Positions 16,087 through 24,791 of a DNA stretch of 50,129 bases are shown here, piece by piece (position 1 is the stretch's first letter; the number at the start of each line of letters is the position of its first letter). The stretch is from an uncultured Flavobacteriales bacterium (lineage in GTDB: Bacteria; Bacteroidota; Bacteroidia; Flavobacteriales_G; Salibacteraceae). Where the stretch lies: positions 1 through 50,129 of the forward strand of contig CALCCE010000284.1 of assembly GCA_937899835.1 (NCBI GenBank), in the 5' to 3' direction. The notes under the pieces are model-generated. The model was not told the DNA's origin. It ran no database searches and saw only the letters and a list, made by a program, of their open reading frames with translations. Both the position numbers and the translations under genes were made by a program.

Positions 16087-19078
16087 AGCGGATCAGGTCA
16101 TTTTCAGTTAGTTGGGGGAGCAACAGCACTACTTGAGTACCGGTGGGCAATTGCTGTTTATAAAGATCCCGGGTTCGCATGCTTACTGGTTTGCGGTAGA
16201 GGGTCCGTAGTAAGCGAATGCGGTTTCTAATAAGTAGACGACTTCTTACCCTTCGATGGTTGCTTTCTTGGGGAGATCGACGGTAAGATGCCTCACGACC
16301 AATGCCATTGTCGGTAATGATGCAGCGCAACATTCCGTTGGCTATGTCCACTTCGATTTTTAGGTGTCCACCTTCTGGTTTGGGTGAAATACCGTGCCAA
16401 ATGGCATTCTCGGCCAAAGGTTGCAGCAACAACGAAGGCAGGAAGAGCCCCTCACCTTCTACGGTTTCAGAAAGTACAATTTCGTAACTCAGGCGACCTC
16501 CCATGCGGATGGCCTCCAGTTCGAGGTAGTTTTCCAAGGCGGCCAGTTCGTTTTCTACCGGTTGCAGCGGCACCTGACTATTGTCGAACACTTGCCGCAT
16601 GAGCCGCCCGAACTTGCTGAGGTAGCTCAAGGCTGTACGTCGGTCGTTGTGGGAGATGTATTGCACCACCGAATTGAGGGAATTGTATATAAAGTGAGGG
16701 TTCATTTGTGCACCAAATGCCTGCACCCTCGCATTGTTTAACGCCAATCGCAACCTATACCTGCGTTGAACCAGGTTCAAACGCAAGTAGAATCCTAGCA
16801 ATAATAAGGCCAGAAAAAACAGTAAAATACTGGTAATGAACCACCATTTTTCCCAAAAGGGAGGTAAGATCGAAAAGTGTAAAAGAGCAGATTTTACACT
16901 CCATACCCCATCGCTGTTGCAAGCTTGTACTTCAAAGGTGTATTTGCCATCGTTGAGCGAAGAAAAAATCACTTGACTTTCAGATAAAGTATCCCACTGG
17001 TTTTCTAAGCCCAAGAGTCGATAACGGTATTTAATGTGGCCCGCATTTCGATAAGCCGCTCCACGAAAGTGGACCTCCAAAAAATTCTGATGGTGCGCTA
17101 ATTCAGCACCCGATTCCAAAACCGTATCTCGTTGATTGACTTCCAGCCCGGTAATGTATACCGGCGGTGGTGTGGGGTTGCGCACCAACTGATGGGGAGC
17201 AATACAACATATTCCATTTTGGGTGCTGAGGACTAAAAAATCATTTATGTAATCACCGGAGTATACAGTTTTGGCTGGAAGGCCGTGGGATTCATTGTAA
17301 GCTTCGATTTTGAAGCTTCCATCAGATTGTGGTATTATGTGGGCTAACCCTCCGTTTGTTCCTACCCAAAAGCTATCATCATCGCCTTTAATCAGCACGT
17401 TGCAATTGTTCGAGGGCAAGCCGTCTGCAATAGTTAATTGTTTCAATACGCGATTGCCCTCCATCAAAAACAAGCCATGGGCCTGCGTTGCCAACCAAAT
17501 GGAATCGCTGCCTACGTGTAAACCATCTAGCACAAAAAATTCTGGAACATTCTGAATAAGCTCGGTCTGACCACGCAAAGCCCCTTCTCGATTTAGAATC
17601 AGGCCTTTATTTCGCGTGAAGATGTAATATAAGTTGGAGGTTTCGAGTGCTCGGTACAATCGATCTTTGTACTCGAAAGGATGCAGGTTGATAATTTCAT
17701 CCTCCACCAGTTTACCAAATGGGCTCACCGGCTTTACTAAGCCTTGAATGGGCCTATCAAGCCGGCAAAACAGACGGCTTTGTTGGGGGGTATTTCCTAC
17801 TGAAATATAAACGCCATTGTCATTATTATAGGCCAACCTCCCATCTTTTCGATTGATCCACAAGCTAAATCCTAAGGAAAGAAAGATGGCCCATTCTTCG
17901 CTTAAAGTGGCATTTTTTATCTCCATAGGAAGCACTGAGTGGGTTTTGCGGTTGGGATGTGCTTCTTGAAAGAAAATCTCGCTCAAGACACCATGGCTAT
18001 TGCAGAAATACACCTTCTTATTTTCTGCATCTAACAGTGCTTTTATAGCCTGGAACCTGGCCTTCCCCAAGCCTTCATTGAAGGTAAGGCTGTACTTGTT
18101 GGGAACATAATACAATCCATCACCTCGGGTAGCTACCCAAAAACCTCTTTCCTGATCTTGAATGATGCTTGTGACCGACTGGCCCTTGAAATAATGCTTA
18201 GGAGTAAGACTTAAATCTCCGCCGGGAAACACCTTTAATCCACCATTCAAAATTCCTACCCAAAAGTCGCCTTCATGATCTTCGTACATACTATAGGTAT
18301 GTGGGGCAGGATCATCCAACATTTTAGGTGGTGATTTGAAATCATAAGTAGCAATCATTTGGTCCATCATCAACCAAAACCGCTTTTTGTCTCTCGATTC
18401 CAGTGCATCTTTCCGGATGATGTTCGTACTAGGAATGAATTTGATGGCATGAGAATCGGTCTTTCCAGACACTTTGTCTTTGAAGCTAAAGTGCATTTTA
18501 CCATCATCATACGGTCCATAGTTCGCCTCCACCAATAATTCTCCGTTTTCTAATTTAGTGAGTCTGAAATGTTGAAAGCTATCTGTGGTCGCTTCAGGAT
18601 GTATTTGCCAAGCGCTGTCAATAACCGTGAGCCTTTTGCCACAAAGCACATCAGGTGGCCCCTCATCTTTGGGCAAAATTTTATAAATAACCGGATGAAC
18701 GAATGGGTTTATGCTTGAAATATCTTTGACAAAATCGGATTCGAACTTTCCATTGCGGTAAACGGCAATGTTGGGGAGGTAGGAATAAAACCAAATATCC
18801 CCATTGGGAGCTACTTCCCCACCAAAAATTTCACCTTCACACAAGCCGTCAGCTGCGGTGTAACTGGTAAAAGAGGTACCATCAAAACGGCTGACACCTA
18901 AATCGGTTGTGATCCACAAATAGCCTTGATGATCGGTGAAAAGCTGATAAATGGTATTGCTTTGCAGTCCATCAGCTACAGTATAGCGCTTAGAAACCAG
19001 TTCCGGCATTTCAGGCTGCACCTGTGAAAAGGCAGGAAAAGAAAGGAAAAGACAGAGGTAAAAAAGGACTCGCAACAA
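16067..19078 (-). CDS. Two-component sensor histidine kinase with beta-propeller sensor (Reg_prop/Y_Y_Y, LytS-type kinase)
   Basis: A 1003-residue protein. A signal peptide (VLFYLCLFLSFPAFSQ) leads to a periplasmic two-propeller sensor with Reg_prop repeats (YQLFTDHQGYLWITTDLGVSRFDG, IIQDQERGFWVATRGDGLYYV, VLIKGDDDSFWVGTNGGLAHI). Then come a Y_Y_Y domain (KYRYRLLGLENQWDTL), one membrane segment (WWFITSILLFFLALLLLGFYL), a His_kinase domain with phospho-His about residue 795 in QMNPHFIYNSLNSV, and an ATPase domain (ENAIWHG, DNGIGREA). Such hybrids usually sense sugars or other extracellular ligands. The first codon is TTG at 19078: no in-frame ATG lies between the upstream stop and the signal peptide. 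It lies 51 bp after the methyltransferase gene and may share its transcript. Confidence 0.92.
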   Translation of the reverse strand: MLRVLFYLCLFLSFPAFSQVQPEMPELVSKRYTVADGLQSNTIYQLFTDHQGYLWITTDLGVSRFDGTSFTSYTAADGLCEGEIFGGEVAPNGDIWFYSYLPNIAVYRNGKFESDFVKDISSINPFVHPVIYKILPKDEGPPDVLCGKRLTVIDSAWQIHPEATTDSFQHFRLTKLENGELLVEANYGPYDDGKMHFSFKDKVSGKTDSHAIKFIPSTNIIRKDALESRDKKRFWLMMDQMIATYDFKSPPKMLDDPAPHTYSMYEDHEGDFWVGILNGGLKVFPGGDLSLTPKHYFKGQSVTSIIQDQERGFWVATRGDGLYYVPNKYSLTFNEGLGKARFQAIKALLDAENKKVYFCNSHGVLSEIFFQEAHPNRKTHSVLPMEIKNATLSEEWAIFLSLGFSLWINRKDGRLAYNNDNGVYISVGNTPQQSRLFCRLDRPIQGLVKPVSPFGKLVEDEIINLHPFEYKDRLYRALETSNLYYIFTRNKGLILNREGALRGQTELIQNVPEFFVLDGLHVGSDSIWLATQAHGLFLMEGNRVLKQLTIADGLPSNNCNVLIKGDDDSFWVGTNGGLAHIIPQSDGSFKIEAYNESHGLPAKTVYSGDYINDFLVLSTQNGICCIAPHQLVRNPTPPPVYITGLEVNQRDTVLESGAELAHHQNFLEVHFRGAAYRNAGHIKYRYRLLGLENQWDTLSESQVIFSSLNDGKYTFEVQACNSDGVWSVKSALLHFSILPPFWEKWWFITSILLFFLALLLLGFYLRLNLVQRRYRLRLALNNARVQAFGAQMNPHFIYNSLNSVVQYISHNDRRTALSYLSKFGRLMRQVFDNSQVPLQPVENELAALENYLELEAIRMGGRLSYEIVLSETVEGEGLFLPSLLLQPLAENAIWHGISPKPEGGHLKIEVDIANGMLRCIITDNGIGREASYRRSPQESNHRRVRSRLLIRNRIRLLRTLYRKPVSMRTRDLYKQQLPTGTQVVLLLPQLTENDLIRYENLID

Positions 19079-19129
19079 ACTGAATGGGGCTTAGTGAGGT
19101 GCTCTGCCAGTAAAATACAAAAAGTTGAA

Positions 19130-19627
19130 TTAGGAACAGTAAAGGTAAACGGGTATCATTTCCCCCATGGGCGTGGCAAACTGATGAACTTCATGGTGCT
19201 CATACCCGGGTAAAGTGAAGGTGTGCACTACTATGCGAATTCCTGGAGGGAGCAGCTCTTCGAAACGAAACGACAGCATTCCCAACGAATAGCGGGTCAG
19301 GTAAAGGTAAATGACGTCTACTCCCTCCAATGGAGTTTCTAAATAAGAGGCGTGCCGTAATTCCACCCTTTCCCTTAGTTCGTCCTGCTGCAACATGGTT
19401 TGCGCTTCCGCAAACCGTTGATCATCCAATTCTACACCAACGGCCTTGGCGCCAAATTCTTCAGCTGCAATGCGCAACGATCGCCCATCACCACACCCGA
19501 GGTCCATCATGGTCTCGTTGGGCTGTAGTTGGGCTACTTGTAAACAGAATCGGATGAGTTCGGGAGTGGTAAAAAACTGAGGATCCCGGTAACTTTGATC
19601 GAAGTATTGGAGCGTACTGTCGGCCAT
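19130..19627 (-). CDS. Class I SAM-dependent methyltransferase
   Basis: A 165-residue small methyltransferase. Motif I is MMDLGCGDGRSLRIAAEEFGAKAVGVELDD (residues ~40-70); the acidic residue after motif II is in VDVIYLYLT. It resembles small Bacteroidota enzymes of the DOT1-like/methyltransferase-12 type that bind an unknown protein or small substrate. The start ATG (19627) directly follows the TGA of the preceding TonB_C gene with no gap, so it belongs to the same operon. Substrate unknown. Confidence 0.88.
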   Translation of the reverse strand: MADSTLQYFDQSYRDPQFFTTPELIRFCLQVAQLQPNETMMDLGCGDGRSLRIAAEEFGAKAVGVELDDQRFAEAQTMLQQDELRERVELRHASYLETPLEGVDVIYLYLTRYSLGMLSFRFEELLPPGIRIVVHTFTLPGYEHHEVHQFATPMGEMIPVYLYCS

Positions 19628-20353
19628 TCAATTCAAGATAAAGGTCACTGGAAAAGAGAGCCAGCTCCCCAGGGGTGCTCCTGCCTCATCCGTTGCAGGC
19701 GCTTGAGCAGGCAACAGAAGCGCCAGCCGCAAGGCTTCTACATCCAGAGCAAAACTGGCACTGCGTTCAAGCTGTGCCAACGTAGTTTTTCCATCTGCAG
19801 CGATCCAGGCTTTTACGACCACCATGCCCGAAAAACCTCCATCCCGGGCTGACTTTGGATAGTGTAACTGCTGCGCTACATGGTTGGCAACCGAAGTCTT
19901 GCTTTTGCCGCTTTGGGCGCCTGGCGATGGTGCTCCTACCGGCAAAACCGGTGGGGCAATGCCCTGCCAGGAAGCTTTGTTTTTGGGAACCAATGCAAAA
20001 TATCGGGGAGCTGCACTGGCAAACCATTGCAGGTAGCCATGGTACAAGTCAAATACAAAACTTCCGGAGCTCATGGTGCCGATAAGTGCCCGTTTGCCTG
20101 CTTGTTCATATTCCTGCAACAAAAGGATGGTATGACTGCCTTCCAAAGGAGTTGAGGTGCCACTAAAAACCAGGGACATTTTCCCGGATTGATTTTTAAG
20201 GATTTGAGCAAATCCCAATTTACCCTTTTTCACCGCCTTGTTCTTGGGTGCTTTTTCATCGCTGGCCAACCAAAACTCGTAAAGCGTGGCATCGGCTTGC
20301 GCAGGTATTTGTAAACCTGCAACCAACAAAAGCATAAGGGCTAAGATTCTCAT
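19628..20353 (-). CDS. Exported TonB C-terminal domain protein
   Basis: A 241-residue protein with a cleavable signal peptide (MRILALMLLLVAGLQIPAQA) rather than the TonB membrane anchor. The N-terminal half is a unique beta-rich region. The C-terminal ~90 residues are a TonB_C domain (LHYPKSARDGGFSGMVVVKAWIAADGKTTLAQLERS...). TonB_C normally contacts the TonB box of outer-membrane receptors; in soluble form it could act as a periplasmic adaptor. Its ATG overlaps the upstream gene's stop (ATGA, 20350-20353), and the methyltransferase ATG follows at once. Confidence 0.85.
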   Translation of the reverse strand: MRILALMLLLVAGLQIPAQADATLYEFWLASDEKAPKNKAVKKGKLGFAQILKNQSGKMSLVFSGTSTPLEGSHTILLLQEYEQAGKRALIGTMSSGSFVFDLYHGYLQWFASAAPRYFALVPKNKASWQGIAPPVLPVGAPSPGAQSGKSKTSVANHVAQQLHYPKSARDGGFSGMVVVKAWIAADGKTTLAQLERSASFALDVEALRLALLLPAQAPATDEAGAPLGSWLSFPVTFILN

Positions 20354-21120
20354 AGACTAAATTTAATCGGCATCATATATTCCACTCGAATGGCCTTTCC
20401 CCGGTGCATTCCGGGCTCCCACGCAGGCATTCCCCGAACTACACGGATGCACTCCGCCTCTACTCCACCAATGCCTCTGTATAGCCAAACATCGTCAATC
20501 GATCCATCTTCCATAACCACAAAGGAGACCAATACCTTTCCGGCAATGCCCGCTTTTCGCGCAGCTTTGGGATAATTTAAGTTTTGGCCCAGGTACTTGA
20601 ACAACTCCGCTTCTCCGCCAGGAAATTGTGGCATTTGGTCTACTAAAGTGAATATGTCAACTGGATCTTTTGAAGCCGTATCACTGGTGTCATTGGGTAG
20701 TTTGGGCGCTTCAATTTTCGGTTCTAACCGCATGGCCCTCACGGTCAACCAGTAGAAATCTACTTCATTAAAGAAGTCCATCGTGCCTTCTTTCGATTTA
20801 TAATAAAGCACGAATTTTTGGCCACTTTCAGGATCTATCAGCTTAAAGTAATAGGTCCCTTCTTCGGCCTCTTCACTATAGTTTTTGATGGTAAATTCCC
20901 CCTCGAACCAATCTCCCAGGTCTTTCGCAACCACTTTACCAACCGACTTGCCGGGCGACTTCTTTATCGTGATTGTACCGGATAGTTTGGTCTCCTTGAA
21001 ATCTTTCCCTCCGAGTGCTTTTTTTTGAATCACCTTGAGTTCGAAATCATAACCTGGATAGGCCATTGATGGGGAGATGCCCATCACGAAAAGCAATAGA
21101 AAACTGAGGAGTGTGCGCAT
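20350..21120 (-). CDS. Exported TonB C-terminal domain protein
   Basis: 256 residues from ATG 21120 (the open frame begins at a TTG at 21129). Signal peptide MRTLLSFLLLFVMGISPSMA, then a beta-rich domain of ~110 residues. The TonB_C domain has VDQMPQFPGGEAELFKYLGQNLNYPKAARKAGIAGKVLVSFVVMEDGSIDDV, the standard Bacteroidota form including the PQFPGG lead-in. No proline-rich spanning region is present, so it is not a classical TonB. It is the first gene of the operon TonB_C, TonB_C, methyltransferase, perhaps continuing into the sensor kinase pair. Confidence 0.88.
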   Translation of the reverse strand: MRTLLSFLLLFVMGISPSMAYPGYDFELKVIQKKALGGKDFKETKLSGTITIKKSPGKSVGKVVAKDLGDWFEGEFTIKNYSEEAEEGTYYFKLIDPESGQKFVLYYKSKEGTMDFFNEVDFYWLTVRAMRLEPKIEAPKLPNDTSDTASKDPVDIFTLVDQMPQFPGGEAELFKYLGQNLNYPKAARKAGIAGKVLVSFVVMEDGSIDDVWLYRGIGGVEAECIRVVRGMPAWEPGMHRGKAIRVEYMMPIKFSL

Positions 21121-21307
21121 GAGGGGCAAGATTTATTGGGGTTTTTCCGAAAATACGGATTAATTAAACCCGCACAAACAAGATGGTTCTGGTTTGCCCA
21201 TTTTGATGTAAACTCGTCGACGATAGCCGACCACTTATCTAATTCAACCAACACTTCACTGCTCGAAACGTAAGAAAATCACTGACCATTGTAGCTGGGC
21301 AACAACC

Positions 21308-21883
21308 ATGGAGGATGGCGAACTCATAACCAAACTGATTGAACGCAACGAAGCAGCGTTTGAATACCTGGTGCGCGAATACCAACGTCAGGTGTTTTCT
21401 ACCTGCTACAGTTACGTACAAGAAGAGTTTGCCGCCGAAGACCTCGCCCAAGAAGTGTTTATCGAGGTGTTTCGTTCCATCTCCAATTTTCGCCAGGATG
21501 CCAAGTTGAGCACCTGGATCTACCGCATTGCGACCACCAAATCGCTGGACCACATCAAAAAACAAAACCGCCAAAAGCGTTCTGCAAAGCTCAAGGTACG
21601 TCTTGGGTTAATGCCCACCGACATTGCCGATCCGGCCAATTCGAGCACTCCCGAAACGGAATTGGAAAACCAAGAGCGCGCTTTGGTGTTGAAACAAGCA
21701 TTGGACACGTTGCCAGACAAACAACGCATCGCGTTTACGCTGCAGCAGTACGACGGCATGTCGCAGAAAGAAATCTCGGAGAGGATGGGGTTGAGTGAAG
21801 GGGCGGTAGAGTCTCAGCTTTTTAGGGCAAAGAAATCGCTGCGCCAAAAATTAGAACGGTTTTACCGCAATCAAAAAGAATGA
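21308..21883 (+). CDS. ECF RNA polymerase sigma factor
   Basis: A 191-residue ECF sigma factor. Region 2 covers residues ~15-85 (AAFEYLVREYQRQVFSTCYSYV, AEDLAQEVFIEVFRSISNF, STWIYRIATTKSLDHIKKQ). Region 4 covers ~130-180 (LPDKQRIAFTLQQYDGMSQKEISERMGLSEGAVESQLFRAKKSLRQKL). It leads a plus-strand trio with a small membrane protein and a Spy-like protein, a common Bacteroidota arrangement for an envelope-stress or metal response. The upstream 180 bp separates it from the divergent TonB_C operon and contains the 10-bp palindrome TCGTCGACGA, for which I have no assigned role. Confidence 0.94.
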   Translation: MEDGELITKLIERNEAAFEYLVREYQRQVFSTCYSYVQEEFAAEDLAQEVFIEVFRSISNFRQDAKLSTWIYRIATTKSLDHIKKQNRQKRSAKLKVRLGLMPTDIADPANSSTPETELENQERALVLKQALDTLPDKQRIAFTLQQYDGMSQKEISERMGLSEGAVESQLFRAKKSLRQKLERFYRNQKE

Positions 21884-21951
21884 AAAAAAATGGAGTTTAT
21901 TGCAGGATTGTTTCCAAAATAGCTTCAAAGTCTTTGTAACCATTATTCATC

Positions 21952-22269
21952 GTGACACCAAAATCAATTGAACAAGAGGTCGAAAAGACCTTGAACAGCC
22001 TCCAGGACTTGCCTCACCTCGAGCCGGATGCTTTTTTCTACACCCGGCTCAAAGCCCGGATGGAAAACGAAATTATACGGCTACCGTTTTGGATGACAGT
22101 TCCTTTTAAACGATTTGCATTTGCCTGTTTCGGCTTGCTTTTAGTGGCCAATTCCTTCACTATTTTGCAATCCTTGCAATCGGGGACCCAGGAACAAATG
22201 AGTGCCGTGCATACCATTGAAGACTTGTCTCAGGAGTATTTCTCTACTGATTTCTCGTTATACCAATAA
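21952..22269 (+). CDS. Small single-pass membrane protein, likely anti-sigma partner
   Basis: A 105-residue protein with a cytoplasmic N-terminal helix region (residues 1-48), one membrane segment (FKRFAFACFGLLLVANSFTIL, ~52-72) and a short periplasmic tail. It lacks the zinc anti-sigma HxxxCxxC motif. Position between an ECF sigma gene and a Spy-like gene, and this topology, suggest it holds the sigma factor at the membrane; that is inference. The start is GTG at 21952 because no in-frame ATG precedes the conserved-looking part. The next gene starts 2 nt after its stop. Confidence 0.75.
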   Translation: MTPKSIEQEVEKTLNSLQDLPHLEPDAFFYTRLKARMENEIIRLPFWMTVPFKRFAFACFGLLLVANSFTILQSLQSGTQEQMSAVHTIEDLSQEYFSTDFSLYQ

Positions 22270-22271
22270 GT

Positions 22272-22784
22272 ATGTTGCAGTCTACACGTTTCCTATGGCT
22301 GCTGATTGCATTGCTTTTAGGATTAAACCTGGTTACACTGGGCTCGATTTGGCTGGCCCCTGCTTTGGAAAAGGAAAGCAAAACATTTCGGCCGCCCCAC
22401 ATTTTGATGGAACGCCTGGAATGGTCGGAGGAACAAACCCAAGCTTTTGAAGCGGCCCGGGCCAGGCATTGGGAGGGCTTAAGCATTTACCGGCAACAGG
22501 AAATCGCCTTACGAAAAGAACTGTTTAGCAACCTAAAGTCGCAGGACACGCTCAAAGTGGCACAAATCACCCGTGAATTGGGCCAACTGCGGGGCATCCA
22601 CGAACAGCAACTCTTCGCCCATTTTCAAGAACTACGCACCATTTGTAAAGGAGATCAGGTCAAGGAATTTGATTCTTTGATGGAAGAAATGGCCAGCATC
22701 ATAGGAATGCCTCCTCCACACCATCGTGGCCCGGGACCCAAAGGGCCTCCACATCATCGTCCAGGTGATGGTCCACCGCGATGA
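22272..22784 (+). CDS. Spy/CpxP-like periplasmic protein with His-Pro-rich tail
   Basis: A 170-residue protein anchored by an N-terminal membrane segment (WLLIALLLGLNLVTLGSIWLA). The rest is helical, with LEWSEEQTQAFEAARARHWEGL resembling the LTxxQ motif of Spy/CpxP/CnrX-type periplasmic sensors. The last ~25 residues are PPPHHRGPGPKGPPHHRPGDGPPR: four histidines in a proline/glycine tail that could bind divalent metal. As third gene of an ECF cassette it is the probable periplasmic stress or metal sensor. Its stop abuts the stop of the convergent polymerase gene with no intergenic base. Confidence 0.82.
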   Translation: MLQSTRFLWLLIALLLGLNLVTLGSIWLAPALEKESKTFRPPHILMERLEWSEEQTQAFEAARARHWEGLSIYRQQEIALRKELFSNLKSQDTLKVAQITRELGQLRGIHEQQLFAHFQELRTICKGDQVKEFDSLMEEMASIIGMPPPHHRGPGPKGPPHHRPGDGPPR

Positions 22785-24791
22785 TCACCGTGCTGTTATT
22801 AAATCTTTAAAATGCTGCAAGAGGTTTTCATCGTCTTGTAAACGCTCCTTCAAAACCTTACGGTTTTTCTTTTCTGCCTCCGGTAGAGCATTCAATTGTT
22901 CTTCAGTCCACACACGCATCAAAATAATGACCAGTTCACGGTCCTCCGCCTTGGTCAATCGTGGAAGAAAACAAGGTTGGGCCAGTGTCATCACCGCTGC
23001 TTGCCATGCTTCTTGCTGGTAATGAACGATCGCTAAATTCCGCATCAGCGCATAATGACACGGATGCGTCTCCAAAGCGGCCTGATAGATTTGCAAAGCA
23101 CGCTGCTGGTTGCCCTGGAGGCTATACACCCCGGCCAGATCGTTGCGTACTTCAGGATGGTAAGGATGCACCTTTTGTGCTCGCTGAAAAGCTGTCAAAG
23201 CCGATTCGGGATGCTGAAGATGAAACAGTGCCTGTCCTTCATACCATGCAATGGGAAGGGCACTGTGATCGCGGTTCAGGTAGTTGGTGTCTATCTGCTG
23301 TGCCATCCCAGCCATGGCTTCCCAGTTTTCGGTAAAGCGCAATTGATACAACACCAATGACTTTTTTTCCTCTTCGTGACGGTGCCATAACCAAAAACCG
23401 CCCCAACCGCCTATCACCAACAAAACCCATGGAATGCATTTTTTCATTCCCGAAAAACGTCCCCCTCCGTTCAATGAGCACGCTACTCCGATCCATAGCG
23501 CCAATAGGGCCGCTGTGTATGGCCGTTCTGAAGGAAAATAGACCGATGCAAGCACCGCAAAAGCACTACAGGCCAGCAGACTGGCCCACGCCCACACCCA
23601 CTCTTCGGAGCGCTCGGTGGCTCCTGTAGCGCCCACCGAGTATCCAATGGCTCCAATAAGCAGTGCCAGGAACAATACGCCTGCTACTATTCCCATTTCG
23701 GCGGCAAGCCCTAAAAAATCGTTGTGAGGACGCATAAACTGCAGTTGCCCCTGGTTGATGAATTCTGTACCTCCGATTCCTTTTTCACTCATGGCTACCG
23801 GCCACTGACCGGGCCCTACCCCCAGAAAAGGATGATCAGCTATCAATTGACGGGAGTTGTGCCACATCAAACCGCGGTCGAACCAGTGGCTGTCTTCTCG
23901 AATTTCGTGAAGGGCCTCCGGGTAATTGTCCGCCAATCCTACACCGTTATCCGCCTTCCACTGTATCCACCATTCTCCGGCAAAAACCGGCACCAGCAAC
24001 AAGATTATCAGTAGCAAAACCGGCCATATTCGTAGGATTTTAATTGGAAGGAAGGGCCTCACTTTGCAGAAATGCAGGATGCCAAAGAGTGTGAACACCA
24101 AGGCCATTGAAAACCCAACTCCCTGAGCAATACGACTGCCAAAGGCGGCCAGGGTAGCGAGCAGCAGCAAGAGCGCTACCGCAGCTACTGCTTTCCACGG
24201 CTTTCGGTCGGTGAGCATTACGATCCACACAAAGGGCTGCAACAAGACCAAGGCCATGGACAACACATTGGGGTTGGAGAAACCCGCTTCCACCATAGCA
24301 TCCAGCCGCAAAGGCGTGTAGATGTAGGTTTGATGGTTGATTTGCTGGAATTGCCACACGGCATATCCTGCGATCCAAAATGGGGGCAACACTGCCATAC
24401 GTGCCAACCAGGCGCGGGCGTGCTCACCAGTGAGTAATCGGGCATTGGTCCAACACAAAGCCAGCAAGAGCAACCAACGCAAGGTGGTAAAAACACCCTC
24501 GGGAGTTGTGCCATGGTACCACAACGAACCTACCACCAGCAGCGAGAAAGCTAGGGCCAGCATTTCAAAGGCAGTTGGCGGGGCTTTACCAAATACCGGC
24601 ATACCTGCCCATGGTCTTGCAATCAAAAGCCCATTCAGCACCACTAAGCCCGAGGCAAGGCCCAACCAACGAGGCAGTAGCACCTGATCCGTTAGGTTGA
24701 CATCTACTAAAAATAGGAGCACAATGAGCTGAAAACCCCACCAAAGGGCAGACCACCAGCTGGCATTCAGCCGATTGTTGCCCGAGTTCAT
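22785..24791 (-). CDS. O-antigen ligase/polymerase-like (Wzy_C) membrane protein with TPR tail
   Basis: About 668 residues from ATG 24791 (MNSGNNRLNASWW); the frame is open further upstream, but that would overlap most of an in-operon neighbour's end. About 12 hydrophobic segments cover residues ~10-480. The Wzy_C/WaaL signature is WHNSRQLIADHPFLGVGPGQWP and then QFMRPHNDFLGLAAEMGIVAGVLFL. The C-terminal ~190 residues are TPR repeats (ALTAFQRAQKVHPYHPEVRNDLAGVYSLQGNQQRALQIYQAALETHPCHY). It probably joins or polymerises surface polysaccharide. ATGA overlap (24788-24791) with the Wzz-like gene indicates a two-gene operon. Confidence 0.88.
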   Translation of the reverse strand: MNSGNNRLNASWWSALWWGFQLIVLLFLVDVNLTDQVLLPRWLGLASGLVVLNGLLIARPWAGMPVFGKAPPTAFEMLALAFSLLVVGSLWYHGTTPEGVFTTLRWLLLLALCWTNARLLTGEHARAWLARMAVLPPFWIAGYAVWQFQQINHQTYIYTPLRLDAMVEAGFSNPNVLSMALVLLQPFVWIVMLTDRKPWKAVAAVALLLLLATLAAFGSRIAQGVGFSMALVFTLFGILHFCKVRPFLPIKILRIWPVLLLIILLLVPVFAGEWWIQWKADNGVGLADNYPEALHEIREDSHWFDRGLMWHNSRQLIADHPFLGVGPGQWPVAMSEKGIGGTEFINQGQLQFMRPHNDFLGLAAEMGIVAGVLFLALLIGAIGYSVGATGATERSEEWVWAWASLLACSAFAVLASVYFPSERPYTAALLALWIGVACSLNGGGRFSGMKKCIPWVLLVIGGWGGFWLWHRHEEEKKSLVLYQLRFTENWEAMAGMAQQIDTNYLNRDHSALPIAWYEGQALFHLQHPESALTAFQRAQKVHPYHPEVRNDLAGVYSLQGNQQRALQIYQAALETHPCHYALMRNLAIVHYQQEAWQAAVMTLAQPCFLPRLTKAEDRELVIILMRVWTEEQLNALPEAEKKNRKVLKERLQDDENLLQHFKDLITAR

